A stretch of DNA of 64,000 nt from Myxococcota bacterium (GTDB taxonomy: Bacteria > Myxococcota_A > UBA9160 > UBA4427): assembly GCA_029243605.1 (NCBI GenBank), contig JAQWRT010000045.1, forward strand, positions 1 through 64,000, given 5' to 3'. Position 1 is the stretch's first letter. Each line of letters opens with the position of its first letter. A program made the translations under genes and the position numbers. Below are positions 25,642-34,964 of the stretch, one piece after another. The notes under the pieces are model-generated. The model had not been told where the DNA came from and ran no database searches. It worked only from the letters and a program-made list of their open reading frames with translations.

Positions 25642-26403
25642 TCAGGCGTGCTGGCGCTTCAGGTCGAATGGACGCTCGGCGACGAGGGTCGTCGCGAGTT
25701 CGCCGTCCCGCATGACCCAGGGCCTGTTGTCGTAGACCTCACCCGTGATCTCGTTGCGTTGATCTCCTCGGCAATATTGGATCACCCAAGAACGGCGGTG
25801 GCGATCCCGGGTGGCGTTACCGCCGGTCTGATGGACGAGCAGCGAGGAGAAAATCAGGAGTTCCCCGGCTTTCACATCCAGAGGGATCGCGCCTTCGTGT
25901 TCGATGGACTGCGGCGGGATCGCCGCGTGGACCCCTTCCCAGACGTGCTCCCGATGCCCGGCCTTATGCGAACCAGGGATCGCCTCGAGGCCCCCGTTTT
26001 CCAGGCTTGAGTCGTCCAACGCGAGCCAACACGTCAGGAATTCCTGGCTACGGCCCTGGTGGTATCCGTTGTCCTGGTGCCAGGGGATCCGGCTCCCAGC
26101 CCCCGGCGACTTGTTGATTCCCTGATCCCACCAAAATCGAATTTCGTCACCCAGGATCTCCCGCGCCACCGAGACCAGACCCGGGTGGAGAATCATCGCC
26201 TGAAGCGCCGAACTGCGAAAATTGAGCATGGCCCGATAGGGAAAGACACCGTCCTGCTCGTTTCCCAGGACCTCGGCTTCCTTATTTACGAGTCGATCGT
26301 ATTCCTCAGCGATCTGCGCCAGCTCATCCTGCTCGAAAATTTTTCCGGCGTTCACAAAACCGTCGCGGTGAAAAAGACCAAGCGCTTCCTGACTCAACTC
26401 CAT
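25642..26403 (-). CDS. Phytanoyl-CoA dioxygenase (PhyH) family oxygenase
   Basis: Fe(II)/2-oxoglutarate oxygenase of 253 residues from ATG 26403, with GGGAGG just upstream. The iron triad is visible: WHQDNGYHQG (HxD) near residue 107, the distal His in LLVHQTGGN and the 2-oxoglutarate-binding Arg in RRSWVIQY. EAIPGSHKAGH is the usual turn between them. PhyH enzymes hydroxylate branched acyl-CoAs or diverse small molecules, and the substrate cannot be read here. It is 31 nt downstream of the ABA4-like gene and may share its transcript. Confidence 0.85.
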   Translation of the reverse strand: MELSQEALGLFHRDGFVNAGKIFEQDELAQIAEEYDRLVNKEAEVLGNEQDGVFPYRAMLNFRSSALQAMILHPGLVSVAREILGDEIRFWWDQGINKSPGAGSRIPWHQDNGYHQGRSQEFLTCWLALDDSSLENGGLEAIPGSHKAGHREHVWEGVHAAIPPQSIEHEGAIPLDVKAGELLIFSSLLVHQTGGNATRDRHRRSWVIQYCRGDQRNEITGEVYDNRPWVMRDGELATTLVAERPFDLKRQHA

Positions 26404-26434
26404 GATGCCCTCCCCGAATCCGGCTGGCCCCGCT

Positions 26435-26887
26435 TCAAGCGATTTCCGTTGCCTCTTCGAGACCAAAGGCCCGCCCCTTGAAAATGCGAACCAGCCCATA
26501 GAGCCCCAGGCCGATGGGACCAAGCATCAGGGTGAACACAAGGCAGACCACCACCGCAAGGTGAGGAATGCCCCGGCGGCGAGCGTCGCGAACTTCCCAG
26601 GCACCGACGAAGAGATCGAATACCAGGTAGTGAAGCCAACCGGCCAGGGCGGACCAGGGCGAAGCAAAAAAGAGCATCACGCCGGCCAAGCTGAAAAAAC
26701 TCGCATTCTCGTCCGCTTCGCCCGAGCCGGCCAAGATCGAAAAACCGTAGACCGCAGCCACTAGCAGCGGAATTCCAAAGGAGTGAACGATTCTCTGGGT
26801 CCACTCCCAACCCGGAGCGAAGACCAAGAGGAGCCAACCCAATAGGACACCGTTGTTGAAAATCAAAAAGAGATTATCGGGCGTCAT
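26435..26887 (-). CDS. ABA4-like (DUF4281) membrane protein
   Basis: 150 residues with four membrane helices. The family signature is plain: NLFLIFNNGVLLGWLLL at the start, WLHYLVFDLFVGAWEVRDAR in the middle and LVFTLMLGPIGLGLYGLVR near the end. Plant ABA4 is required for neoxanthin formation. In bacteria the family has no assigned role, and no carotenoid genes appear here. Together with the PhyH dioxygenase it may handle an isoprenoid. That link is inference. Confidence 0.85.
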   Translation of the reverse strand: MTPDNLFLIFNNGVLLGWLLLVFAPGWEWTQRIVHSFGIPLLVAAVYGFSILAGSGEADENASFFSLAGVMLFFASPWSALAGWLHYLVFDLFVGAWEVRDARRRGIPHLAVVVCLVFTLMLGPIGLGLYGLVRIFKGRAFGLEEATEIA

Positions 26888-26918
26888 CTTCGATCCCCCT
26901 CCAGGCTCGCGCCTAAAT

Positions 26919-27413
26919 TCACCCCAGCAGGTCGATCACCGTGCTCACCCGCTCACCGTGTTTGACTTCCTCCCGCCCGTTTTGCCGCAACAATTCGGCA
27001 ACTTCGGCGTTCGTCTCCGCTTCCGCCATCCGCTCATAATCGACTCCCCCCCTTTTCTCACCTTCTTCCAGGCCCCGGAGTACCTCCACCGAGAGCTCGG
27101 TCAGGGGGGGCGCGACGGCATAGGGGTTGTCGCTCATAGGAGGAATCTCGAATTCCTCTCCGGTCAAGATCTCGATCGCCTTCTTTAGCCGGTGGGCGTG
27201 TGCCGTTTCCTCACGGCCGTTCTTGAGCAAGATTTCGCGGCTTTCCTCGTTCCCGGCGAGCTCGGCGAGTTTGCCGTAGAGCGGCTCACCCGCCATCTCC
27301 AGCAGAATCAGCAGCTTCATCTCCTCCACACCGATTCGCTCGGCCTCCCCAAGCTGAGCCAGGGCAGAAACGAAATCAGCGGGGAGTCGCTCAGGAAGTC
27401 CGGGATGGGGCAT
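26919..27413 (-). CDS. Ferritin-like protein with duplicated four-helix motif
   Basis: About 164 residues from ATG 27413 (AGAGG about 9 nt upstream). There are two similar halves: EMAGEPLYGKLAE with NGREETAHAHRLKKA, and EEGEKRGGVDYERMAE with NGREEVKHGERVSTV. Each has the ExxxxY and EExxH elements of rubrerythrin/ferritin-like di-iron sites, so this could be an internally duplicated di-iron protein involved in iron or peroxide handling. The second half has the longer spacing. No rubredoxin domain. It is 31 nt upstream of the ABA4-like gene on the same strand. Confidence 0.75.
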   Translation of the reverse strand: MPHPGLPERLPADFVSALAQLGEAERIGVEEMKLLILLEMAGEPLYGKLAELAGNEESREILLKNGREETAHAHRLKKAIEILTGEEFEIPPMSDNPYAVAPPLTELSVEVLRGLEEGEKRGGVDYERMAEAETNAEVAELLRQNGREEVKHGERVSTVIDLLG

Positions 27414-27551
27414 GAAGGGCAACCTCTCTCTCTTCTCTTTTGGGTTTTTGATTGGACCCAAATATTGGCCAGAATAGCCGAAACGCCGTCCTTCCCGTAG
27501 CCCCCCCCGAGAGCCAAGCCCATCAGGTCTTCTGGGGCTAGACTGGGGGCC

Positions 27552-27629
27552 ATGAACTCTCTCGTCTACGCCGCACTGATCGTCCTGATTCTCGCGGCCG
27601 GTCTGATATATGGCTTCCTCTCGATCTAG
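27552..27629 (+). CDS. 25-residue hydrophobic peptide, tentative
   Basis: ATG 27552 is preceded by GGGGGCC, and the ORF encodes a single helix (MNSLVYAALIVLILAAGLIY plus five residues) before a TAG. It sits between the divergent ferritin-like and ABC-F genes. Tiny single-pass membrane peptides of this kind are real in many bacteria but are hard to confirm from one sequence. No family recognised. Confidence 0.35.
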   Translation: MNSLVYAALIVLILAAGLIYGFLSI

Positions 27630-27722
27630 AGAGCCAGCGCGCCTTTCCTCTGGGCCGGCAATCCCGAGAAGCTGACATTTCGGCCGGGCGCCGACGCTAA
27701 CTCTCGGTATTCTCCCGTCCCC

Positions 27723-29672
27723 ATGTTTTCAGTCTCCGGCCTTGCAAAGCACTATGGCGACCAAACCCTCTTCGAAGGCGCCTCTCTCCAATTCCTCCCT
27801 GGCGAGCGCTACGGGATCGTCGGCGCCAATGGCTGCGGAAAATCGACGCTGCTGAAGATCATCAGCGGCCTGGAAAGTCCCAGCCAAGGCGAGATCAATA
27901 TCCCGAAACGTGCCAACCTGGGCGTTCTCAAACAAGATCATTTCGAGTACGAGACAAACCGCATTCTCGACGTCGTCATGATGGGTAACAAGAACCTCTG
28001 GGATGCTATGGCGGAGAAGGAGACAATTCTCGCCAATGCTGAGAACGATTTTGACGGCGAACGCTACGCCGAGCTAGAGGACATCATTCTCCAGGGGGAC
28101 GGCTATACCCTGGAGGCGCGAGCCGGTGAAATTCTCGAAGGGCTCGGGATCGAGTCTGAGGTCCATGAGCAGCCACTCTCGACCCTCTCGGGTGGCTTCA
28201 AGCTGAGAGTCCTGCTCGCCCAGGTACTGGCCTCAGAACCCGACGTCCTGCTCCTCGACGAACCCACGAACCATCTCGACATTCTTTCCATTCGCTGGCT
28301 CGAACGCTTTCTCGAACAATTCCGCGGTGCCGCCCTGATGGTTTCTCATGATCACCGTTTTCTCGACAACGTCGCGACGGTGATCGTCGATCTCGACTAC
28401 TCCACCGCCAAGGCCTACCCGGGAAATTACCAGGCCTTCGTGAGGGCTAAATTCGAAGAGCGAAATCGACGCGAGAAGGAGATCGAAAAACGCGAAGCCC
28501 AAATCGCCGACAAGAAAGCCTTCGTAGAACGCTTTCGTGCCAAGGCGAGCAAGGCCCGGCAGGCCCAGAGCAAGCTCAAGGCCATCGAGCGGATCGAAAT
28601 TGAATCGTTGCCCCAGAGCAGTCGTCGCTACCCGCGATTTCGCTTCAAGCAGAAGCGCCCGAGTGGGCGCCAGGTGCTTGAGTTGGGCGATATCTCCAAG
28701 AGCTATGGCGAAAAAAGGGTTCTTGAGGACGTCGGGCTGACTGTGATGCGCGGCGAAAAAGTCGCCATCATCGGGCCCAATGGCATCGGCAAATCGACCC
28801 TTCTGAAGATCGCCATGGGAGAAGTCAACCCGGATGCCGGCGGTGTTGAGTGGGGGTACGAGACCTACCCTGGCTACTTCGCCCAGGACCATAAGGAGCA
28901 GGTCGGCACCCACGGCCAAACCATTGAGTCCTGGCTCGGAGAGTTCTGCCCGCATCAGGGAATCGGTTACGTAAAGGGCCAACTGGCTGCAGTACTCTTT
29001 TCGGGCGACGAGTCGGGGAAAAAGCTCGAAGCCCTATCTGGCGGCGAGGCGGCCCGACTCATCTTTGCCCGACACGTGGTGGAGAGCCCTAACGTGCTCG
29101 TTCTCGACGAACCCACCAACCATCTCGATCTCGAATCTATCGAGGCTCTGGTGGAAGCTCTGCAGGAATACGACGGCAGCCTCATTTTTGTTTCTCATGA
29201 CCGCTGGTTTGTCAGCGAACTCGCCACGCGGATCATCGAAATCACTCCAGCCGGAATCAACGACTTCCCAGGAACCTACGAGGAATATCTCGCCCGAAGC
29301 GGCGACGACCATCTGGACAGCCAAGCCGTTCTTCGCCAAGCCCGAGCGAGCAAGAAAAAGAAGACTTCACCGAACTCCGGTACTGACCAAAAGGATCGCT
29401 CCTCGGTGCCTCCCCAGCGCCAATTGAAGAAACTCGAACCACAGCTCGCGGAACTGACTGACAAGATCGCCGGTGCTGAAGAAAAAGTGGAGGCCCTGAA
29501 TGCGCGCTTCTGCGAAGAGAACTATTACCGGGACACGCCTCCCGAAGAAAACGCGGCGCTCGAAGCGGAGCAGCGAATGCTCATGGAAGAAATCCGAAAT
29601 TCCATGGCGGAGTGGGAAGTTCTCGAGGAGCAGGCCGAAGCGCTGAGGGGACAGATCGAGGCCAAGAACTAG
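27723..29672 (+). CDS. ABC-F family ribosome-associated ATPase (YbiT-like)
   Basis: 649 residues with two soluble ABC domains and no membrane domain. The first has Walker A GANGCGKST (~36-44), signature LSGGFKLR and Walker B LLLDEPTNHLD. The second has GPNGIGKST, LSGGEAAR and LVLDEPTNHLD. The interdomain linker (~250-310), Arg/Lys/Glu-rich, is the P-site tRNA interaction motif. The order and wording (RILDVVMMGNKNLWD, EARAGEILEGLGI, VDLDYSTAKAYPGNY) follow E. coli YbiT closely. A charged C-terminal coiled coil (~545-649) makes it longer than YbiT. It is likely to act on the ribosome as a translation factor. Confidence 0.9.
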   Translation: MFSVSGLAKHYGDQTLFEGASLQFLPGERYGIVGANGCGKSTLLKIISGLESPSQGEINIPKRANLGVLKQDHFEYETNRILDVVMMGNKNLWDAMAEKETILANAENDFDGERYAELEDIILQGDGYTLEARAGEILEGLGIESEVHEQPLSTLSGGFKLRVLLAQVLASEPDVLLLDEPTNHLDILSIRWLERFLEQFRGAALMVSHDHRFLDNVATVIVDLDYSTAKAYPGNYQAFVRAKFEERNRREKEIEKREAQIADKKAFVERFRAKASKARQAQSKLKAIERIEIESLPQSSRRYPRFRFKQKRPSGRQVLELGDISKSYGEKRVLEDVGLTVMRGEKVAIIGPNGIGKSTLLKIAMGEVNPDAGGVEWGYETYPGYFAQDHKEQVGTHGQTIESWLGEFCPHQGIGYVKGQLAAVLFSGDESGKKLEALSGGEAARLIFARHVVESPNVLVLDEPTNHLDLESIEALVEALQEYDGSLIFVSHDRWFVSELATRIIEITPAGINDFPGTYEEYLARSGDDHLDSQAVLRQARASKKKKTSPNSGTDQKDRSSVPPQRQLKKLEPQLAELTDKIAGAEEKVEALNARFCEENYYRDTPPEENAALEAEQRMLMEEIRNSMAEWEVLEEQAEALRGQIEAKN

Positions 29673-29711
29673 CGGCCCCGACCCGCCCCTCGCGAACTCA
29701 GTCGCACACGC

Positions 29712-31847
29712 TCAGTGTACTGCCCCCGCCATGCTGTCGGCGGTCAGGGCCAGGCCGAGGCAGCCTGTGGCCAATAGGTCCTGAAGGTCGGTAGCTCGAC
29801 GATCCAAGTCGGCGAAGTCCCGACCGACGCCGCCAATCGGGCTCGGGTCAGGAATGGACGAGCTCCCGGTGCCGGTCAAGAAACGTGAAAGTGCCACCGG
29901 AGTCCCGGGAGGAGATGTCGGGTCCACGTGGTAAAAGGGCGGATCGATGGCGGGGTCGATGGCATCGGCCCCGTGGCATCCCGAGCATGTATTGACCGAG
30001 AATTTGAAACGAATATCGTCGTTGGTGCACGCTGCGGAACCCATGATGCCCGGAGCCCAGAAATGGGTATTCGGGAAGAAGTCCGCTCGGCCAGCCATGA
30101 AGGGTGCGCCCATCCAGGTATCGGGAACCACGTGCTCTTGGTTGCAAATATCGGCCAAATTCGAGTTGATATAATTTTCAAGCGTGGGCTGCATGCCGGG
30201 GTCCAAGGTGAAGTCAATATCCGGTGTCTGCTTTGTGGTATCCATGCGCAGCACGTTCTGCACCGGTAATCCCAAGGGCATCTGCTGCAAGGTGAACTCC
30301 CGCAACTCCCAGGGGTTACCCATGGCAATTTCACTCGTCCGCAACTGCCCGATCGAGCTTCCATTCGGCTCCGAGGGGGCCGCTCCTGCGGCTACAACGG
30401 GGTCCGTGATCGACTGCAGGTGAGATAGGTAGCCGGGCGTCGCCGGGAAGGGAGGATGGACGAGGTCGAGATCTTCCCATTCCTGCGCGTAATTGATGAC
30501 ATCGTTGCAGGTATTCGCCTGGACGGTGTACTCGAAAATTGCGCTCATGCGGTCGGGCGTGCACGAATTCATGTCGAGAAGACCGAATACGAAACGCAGC
30601 TCGCCGGCACTCGCAGTGCTGGCGCCGTAGCCGACCGCATCACGCAAATCGACCCGGTTGACGATAGCCAGAAGACGGAAGGGGGCCTGGTCCATGTCGA
30701 GGGTTCCAGCACTCGTCTTCGGCCACGGCGTCAAGATTGAAGAGATCAGTCCGGGTTCGCGATCCGGAACAACATCGTCGTTCACGATCCAATCGCCGCC
30801 AAGACTTCCTCCGTTGACTGTGTCGAAATTTTGAGCCCATCCCGCAAGCCATTGTTTGACGAAGACTTCGAGAGGAATCCCTGTTGCCGTGGTATTCGCC
30901 ATTTGGCCCATCAGCGTCTTGAAACTCCAGGCGCCGTTGGGGTTGCCGGTCAAACCGTCGCCATCGATATCACAGGGATCGAAGGTTCGAGACGGATCGG
31001 CGACGACGCTCAAGTTTCGAACCATCAGAGCTCGCTCGGGGTCGAGGGTCGCCGCAGCAGCCGCCGCGGGAACGAGGGTGACCGACGTGGGTGACGAAAG
31101 AGCGGCTAGTGCCGGGCCGAAAGCCAATTCTTTCTTGGTTACGATTTCGCGACCGGAAAAAATCAATTCGTCGGGCACTTCCTCGCGCAAGGCCAGGGTG
31201 AGTAAATCACGGCTCTTGCGTTCCCTGTAGTTCTCAAAGTCGAAATCCACCCGAGCGGTGAAGACCCCGTCTCCGGCAAAAGGGTCATCGCCCATCCCGT
31301 TATCGCTCAAAATGAAGACCGTCTGCTCATCCGCTCGGTAGGGGATCTGCTTGGGAGCAGAGAAGCCCTCGCGAAAGGTGACCTCGAGCAGAGCGTTCTG
31401 CCGGCGTCCCGCGGTATGGAGGATCTCGAGGTTTGCCGTCTCCACCGGCGGAGGGTCTTCGACGAATTCATCGCGGAACTGGAGGTTGGGGGCGAGAGGC
31501 TCCCAGGAGAACTCCACCATCCTGGCTCGGGGCGTGCCATCGGACAGCCGCGTGGCCGAGACGATGAGCTGATTGCCCGGCTCGAGTCCCAGGCCCGCCG
31601 GCAGAATGCCGACGTACCCTCCCGGACTCGCGAGTAACTCAAGGGGGACGCCGTTGACGAATGCGGTGACGCTCCCGAGATCGTAGGCCTCCTCTGAAAT
31701 TTTCAGTTGGACCTCGAATTTGTCGAGATTCCGAATCAACTGCCCCTGCTCGGGGACGAGTATCTCAAAATCCGGCTCATTGATAATGCAGCCGCCAAGA
31801 AGAAAAAGAGTGAGCCAGGGCAAGGCAGCGAGAGGGTGCTTCAGCAT
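29712..31847 (-). CDS. Large exported lipoprotein with one c-type haem site
   Basis: 711 residues from ATG 31847. A lipobox LLGGC (~residues 16-20) predicts an exported lipoprotein. The N-terminal ~260 residues look like beta-sandwich domains (for example ILSDNGMGDDPFAGDGVFTA, a Ca-binding-like loop). The centre includes ILTPWPKTSAGTLDMDQAPF and VNRVDLRD. Near the C-terminus is a single CSGCH haem attachment motif. I recognise no named family, though proteins of this shape recur as conserved hypotheticals in deltaproteobacteria. A periplasmic or surface electron-transfer or sensing role is plausible. Confidence 0.7.
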   Translation of the reverse strand: MLKHPLAALPWLTLFLLGGCIINEPDFEILVPEQGQLIRNLDKFEVQLKISEEAYDLGSVTAFVNGVPLELLASPGGYVGILPAGLGLEPGNQLIVSATRLSDGTPRARMVEFSWEPLAPNLQFRDEFVEDPPPVETANLEILHTAGRRQNALLEVTFREGFSAPKQIPYRADEQTVFILSDNGMGDDPFAGDGVFTARVDFDFENYRERKSRDLLTLALREEVPDELIFSGREIVTKKELAFGPALAALSSPTSVTLVPAAAAAATLDPERALMVRNLSVVADPSRTFDPCDIDGDGLTGNPNGAWSFKTLMGQMANTTATGIPLEVFVKQWLAGWAQNFDTVNGGSLGGDWIVNDDVVPDREPGLISSILTPWPKTSAGTLDMDQAPFRLLAIVNRVDLRDAVGYGASTASAGELRFVFGLLDMNSCTPDRMSAIFEYTVQANTCNDVINYAQEWEDLDLVHPPFPATPGYLSHLQSITDPVVAAGAAPSEPNGSSIGQLRTSEIAMGNPWELREFTLQQMPLGLPVQNVLRMDTTKQTPDIDFTLDPGMQPTLENYINSNLADICNQEHVVPDTWMGAPFMAGRADFFPNTHFWAPGIMGSAACTNDDIRFKFSVNTCSGCHGADAIDPAIDPPFYHVDPTSPPGTPVALSRFLTGTGSSSIPDPSPIGGVGRDFADLDRRATDLQDLLATGCLGLALTADSMAGAVH

Positions 31848-32002
31848 CAGTAGACTCCTAAAATCGGGCGCGTGAAGCGACTCCCGCTCGGGAATCCGGT
31901 CGCACGCAGCCAGTCTTAGGATTATCAGTCGGGGGAAGTCGCCTCTTCGGTCCAACGAAAGAGCATAATTCCGGAAGACTTACAATCTCGCGCGAGCCAG
32001 GC

Positions 32003-33268
32003 TCAGTCGAAGATTCGACGGCCGCTGGCGAAAATCAGGAAGAAAACCAGTCCGAAGAGGGTCACCCCGGCGGTCACCTGGAAGACCAGCGCCCAGGAGC
32101 CTGTGGCTTGCAGGATAAGGCCGCTGACATATACGCCGATAATGCCGGGGATTGTGCCCGCTGTATTCGTGATTCCCATCAACGTCCCCGCGTGACGAGG
32201 GGCGATATCCATATGGTTCACCGAGAAGCCCCCGGTGACAAACGCCCCCAGAGCACTTCCCACCGCCATCACCGCGATGGCCGCCCAGGCGCTCTCGACC
32301 TCAGCCACAATCAACAGGGAACCCGCGATGCCCCCGAAGCCGATGGTCTGCATTAGCTTGCGAACCCGGCCCACTTCCATACCGCTCGCGATCAAGCGAT
32401 CGGCGATATTGCCCGCGAAGTTCAGGAAGAAAAACGACGCCAGGTGGGGGATCATGGTCATCCAGCCGACAGAATGGAAGTCGACCCCAAGGCCCTCGCT
32501 CACGAAAGTCGGAAGCCACGAGAGCAGCACGTAGAGCGACCAGTTATTGCAGAAATGCGCGACTATGATGGCCCAGACCGGGGCATAGCCGAGAAATGTC
32601 CACCAAGCGGGCGACTCCACGTCGCCGCTGCCAGCGAGCTCGGATTCGATATACGCCTTCTCCTCGGATGAAATTGTCGGGTCCTCGTCCGGAGAGGCTG
32701 TCACCTTCCACGACCAGGGCAGGTACCACACGATCCCCAGAACTCCGAAGAGATAGAAGGCCCATTCCCAACCAAGATGGGTCACGATAATCGGGGTGAC
32801 CACCAGCCCCAGGATGGTTCCCAACGGGATACCACTATTGGAAAAGGCGACCGCCCGAGCCCGCTCGCCGACGGGGATCCAGCGCCCGTAGAGGCTGTAG
32901 AAAGCCGGGAAGGTAACCGCCTCGCCCATCCCCATGCCGATCCGAGCCAGCAGTAAAATACCCAGGCCCAAAAAAGCGGCCGGGGGCGTCAGCAGCGTGA
33001 ACAGGGACCAGACCAGAACCCCGATCCCCAAAACGATTTTCCCACCGAAGCGATCGGCGAGTCTCCCGCCGACGATCTGAAGGAGCAGGTAGCCTGCAAA
33101 GAAGGAGGAGAGGACGATTCCGCGCGTTTCCAGATCCCAGCCCAGATCTGCCGACATGGGGATGATCGCCACCGAAATATTGACCCGGTCGACATAGCAG
33201 ATCACCACGGCCAGGAACGACAAGCCCACTACCGTATAGCGCCGCTGCCAGTCGGCTACGAAGCTCAA
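32003..33268 (-). CDS. MFS transporter, anion/cation symporter (SLC17-like) family
   Basis: 421 residues from TTG 33268, chosen for GGGGGGAG five bases upstream. Twelve membrane helices. Family features are VICYVDRVNISVAIIPM in helix 1, GGRLADRFGGKIVLG between helices 2 and 3 and RIGMGMGEAVTFPAF in helix 4, which are typical of the ACS family (organic-anion importers for glucarate, phthalate and similar). The gene is divergent from the SDR at 33498 across a region with dyad repeats. Import of a carboxylate that the adjacent genes degrade is a reasonable guess. Confidence 0.85.
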   Translation of the reverse strand: MSFVADWQRRYTVVGLSFLAVVICYVDRVNISVAIIPMSADLGWDLETRGIVLSSFFAGYLLLQIVGGRLADRFGGKIVLGIGVLVWSLFTLLTPPAAFLGLGILLLARIGMGMGEAVTFPAFYSLYGRWIPVGERARAVAFSNSGIPLGTILGLVVTPIIVTHLGWEWAFYLFGVLGIVWYLPWSWKVTASPDEDPTISSEEKAYIESELAGSGDVESPAWWTFLGYAPVWAIIVAHFCNNWSLYVLLSWLPTFVSEGLGVDFHSVGWMTMIPHLASFFFLNFAGNIADRLIASGMEVGRVRKLMQTIGFGGIAGSLLIVAEVESAWAAIAVMAVGSALGAFVTGGFSVNHMDIAPRHAGTLMGITNTAGTIPGIIGVYVSGLILQATGSWALVFQVTAGVTLFGLVFFLIFASGRRIFD

Positions 33269-33395
33269 GCGATCTCCCCCCTTTGGAGCGGGGATGCGCA
33301 AAAGAAAACGAATCCCCGGGCGATTTCCTGCAAAAAGAATCGAACTCACGGAAAAGGGTACCGTCTGCGACGCGGGCCGCCCGGAAGTTCGCCAT

Positions 33396-33436
33396 TATCT
33401 CGGCTATTGGACGAGATACCGACAACGGAATAGCCG
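33396..33436. promoter_or_regulatory. Nested dyad repeats in the MFS/SDR divergent promoter region
   Basis: TATCTCG (33396-33402) and CGAGATA (33412-33418) form a 7-bp dyad with a 9-bp spacer. CGGCTATT (33401-33408) and AATAGCCG (33429-33436) form an overlapping 8-bp dyad with a 20-bp spacer. The site lies between divergent starts at 33268 and 33498, the usual place for a regulator operator. No regulator gene is adjacent. Confidence 0.45.
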
Positions 33437-33497
33437 GTCGCCAAGCCTTGAGGGTCTCTCGCTCAGAAAGTCTCATGAAAACCAATAGGGAATGCAG

Positions 33498-34412
33498 ATG
33501 AGCACAGCCGAGATGAATATGGCGGGCAAACTAGTCGTAGTGACAGGCTTCACCGCGGGCCTGGGCGAAGCGGCCGCTTTCGCCCTGGCAGAAAAGGGAG
33601 CCGACCTCTACCTCCTCGCCCGGAATCCCTCGAAGGCCGAGAGAACCGTCGATGCCATCCGAGATCGCTATCCCGAGTCGCAAATCGAATTGGCATTGGG
33701 TGATCTCGGGAATCTGACCGATGTGCGCGACATGGCCACATCCGTGCTCGGCGCCGGAAGGCCGATAGATGTTCTCTTCAATAATGCGGGTCTGATCAAC
33801 CAAAAGCGCAGGGTCACCGCCGACGGCTACGAAGAGACCTTTGCTGTGAACCATCTTGGGCACTTTCTCCTCACCCTCCTCCTCCTCGAGAGGCTGCGAG
33901 AGGGTGGTGGTGGGCGCGTGGTCTCAACGGCCTCGGGAGCGCATCAATTCGGCGGCCCCCTCGATTTTTCGGATCTCCAGGCCGAAAAGGCCTACAAGAC
34001 CTTCACCGTCTATGGCCGCTCGAAATTGGCCAATATCCTCTTCACCCAGGAACTGGCCCGCCGGGAAGCGGACGCGGGCATCACGGCCAACTGCTTTCAT
34101 CCGGGCTTTGTGGGTAGTGATTTCAGCAAGAACAACGGGGCGCTGGCCCGTACCCTGATGACCCTCGCCGGCCCTTGGACGAGGAGTTCGGAGAAGGGCG
34201 CCGAAACGGGCATCTATCTGTGTACATCCCCGGAACTAGAGTCCGTCAGCGGGAAATATTTCTACGATATGAAGGCCATTGAGCCCTCTAAGCGCGTCTT
34301 TGGCCCAGAAGATGCCCTGACTCTCTGGAACGCCAGCCTGGAACTTACCGGGCTGAGCGAGGACGGAGCACCGATGCGTGAGGCCGGCGAAAAAGCTAAA
34401 GGTCGGGCATGA
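33498..34412 (+). CDS. Short-chain dehydrogenase (retinol-dehydrogenase-like SDR)
   Basis: 304 residues from ATG 33498, which has AGGGA at good spacing; ATG 33492 abuts it. The cofactor loop is TGFTAGLGEAA. LFNNAG, the Ser region STASGAHQF and the catalytic YGRSKLANILFTQEL (YxxxK) follow the pattern of the retinol/protochlorophyllide-type SDR branch. The C-terminal ~70 residues are the longer substrate lid of that branch. It is coupled to the DUF420 gene by an ATGA overlap (34409-34412). Substrate probably a hydrophobic alcohol or aldehyde. Confidence 0.85.
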   Translation: MSTAEMNMAGKLVVVTGFTAGLGEAAAFALAEKGADLYLLARNPSKAERTVDAIRDRYPESQIELALGDLGNLTDVRDMATSVLGAGRPIDVLFNNAGLINQKRRVTADGYEETFAVNHLGHFLLTLLLLERLREGGGGRVVSTASGAHQFGGPLDFSDLQAEKAYKTFTVYGRSKLANILFTQELARREADAGITANCFHPGFVGSDFSKNNGALARTLMTLAGPWTRSSEKGAETGIYLCTSPELESVSGKYFYDMKAIEPSKRVFGPEDALTLWNASLELTGLSEDGAPMREAGEKAKGRA

Positions 34413-34957
34413 AATCTACCGATCCCATCCAGCTCTCGCCCAGGCGTTTCGCCATGATCAACGCTTCGATCTGCTCGGTGGCGGTGGTCTTTCTCGTCTG
34501 GCTGATTTATTTCCACGAAGGCTCGCCTGAAGAGGCCGACCCCAGGCTCCCGGCCTTCAACGCCCTCTTCAACTCGATCAGTGCGTTGCTCCTCGGGGCG
34601 GGGCTGGCCGCTATCAAGCAGGGCAAGCGGGCGCTCCATAAACAGTTGATGTTTTGCGCCCTGATCTTCTCGACGCTCTTCCTCATCAACTACATCTATT
34701 ACCACTACACCCAGGGCGATACGCTGTTCCAAGGCCAGGGCTCGATTCGCATCGTCTATTTCGCACTGCTCATCAGCCACGTAGTCCTCTCCATCGTCGT
34801 GCTCCCGATGATTTTGACTTCGGTCTACCTGGGGCTGAGCGAAAAATTCGAAAGCCATAAGAAGCTCTCGCGCTGGACATGGGGCGGCTGGATGTACGTT
34901 TCCGTGACCGGTGTGCTCGTGTACTTGATGCTCCACGTCATCGACTGGAGCGCGTAA
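34409..34957 (+). CDS. DUF420 integral membrane protein
   Basis: 182 residues, four or five membrane helices. Matches the DUF420 (YozB/CtaM-like) layout: a first helix IYFHEG, a central ALHKQLMFCALIFSTLF and a late HKKLSRWTWGGWMYVSVTG with the conserved His/Trp. Some DUF420 proteins assist cytochrome oxidase assembly. That is not shown here because no oxidase gene is nearby. Start overlaps the SDR stop by four bases. Confidence 0.8.
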   Translation: MKSTDPIQLSPRRFAMINASICSVAVVFLVWLIYFHEGSPEEADPRLPAFNALFNSISALLLGAGLAAIKQGKRALHKQLMFCALIFSTLFLINYIYYHYTQGDTLFQGQGSIRIVYFALLISHVVLSIVVLPMILTSVYLGLSEKFESHKKLSRWTWGGWMYVSVTGVLVYLMLHVIDWSA

Positions 34958-34964
34958 ATCACGC

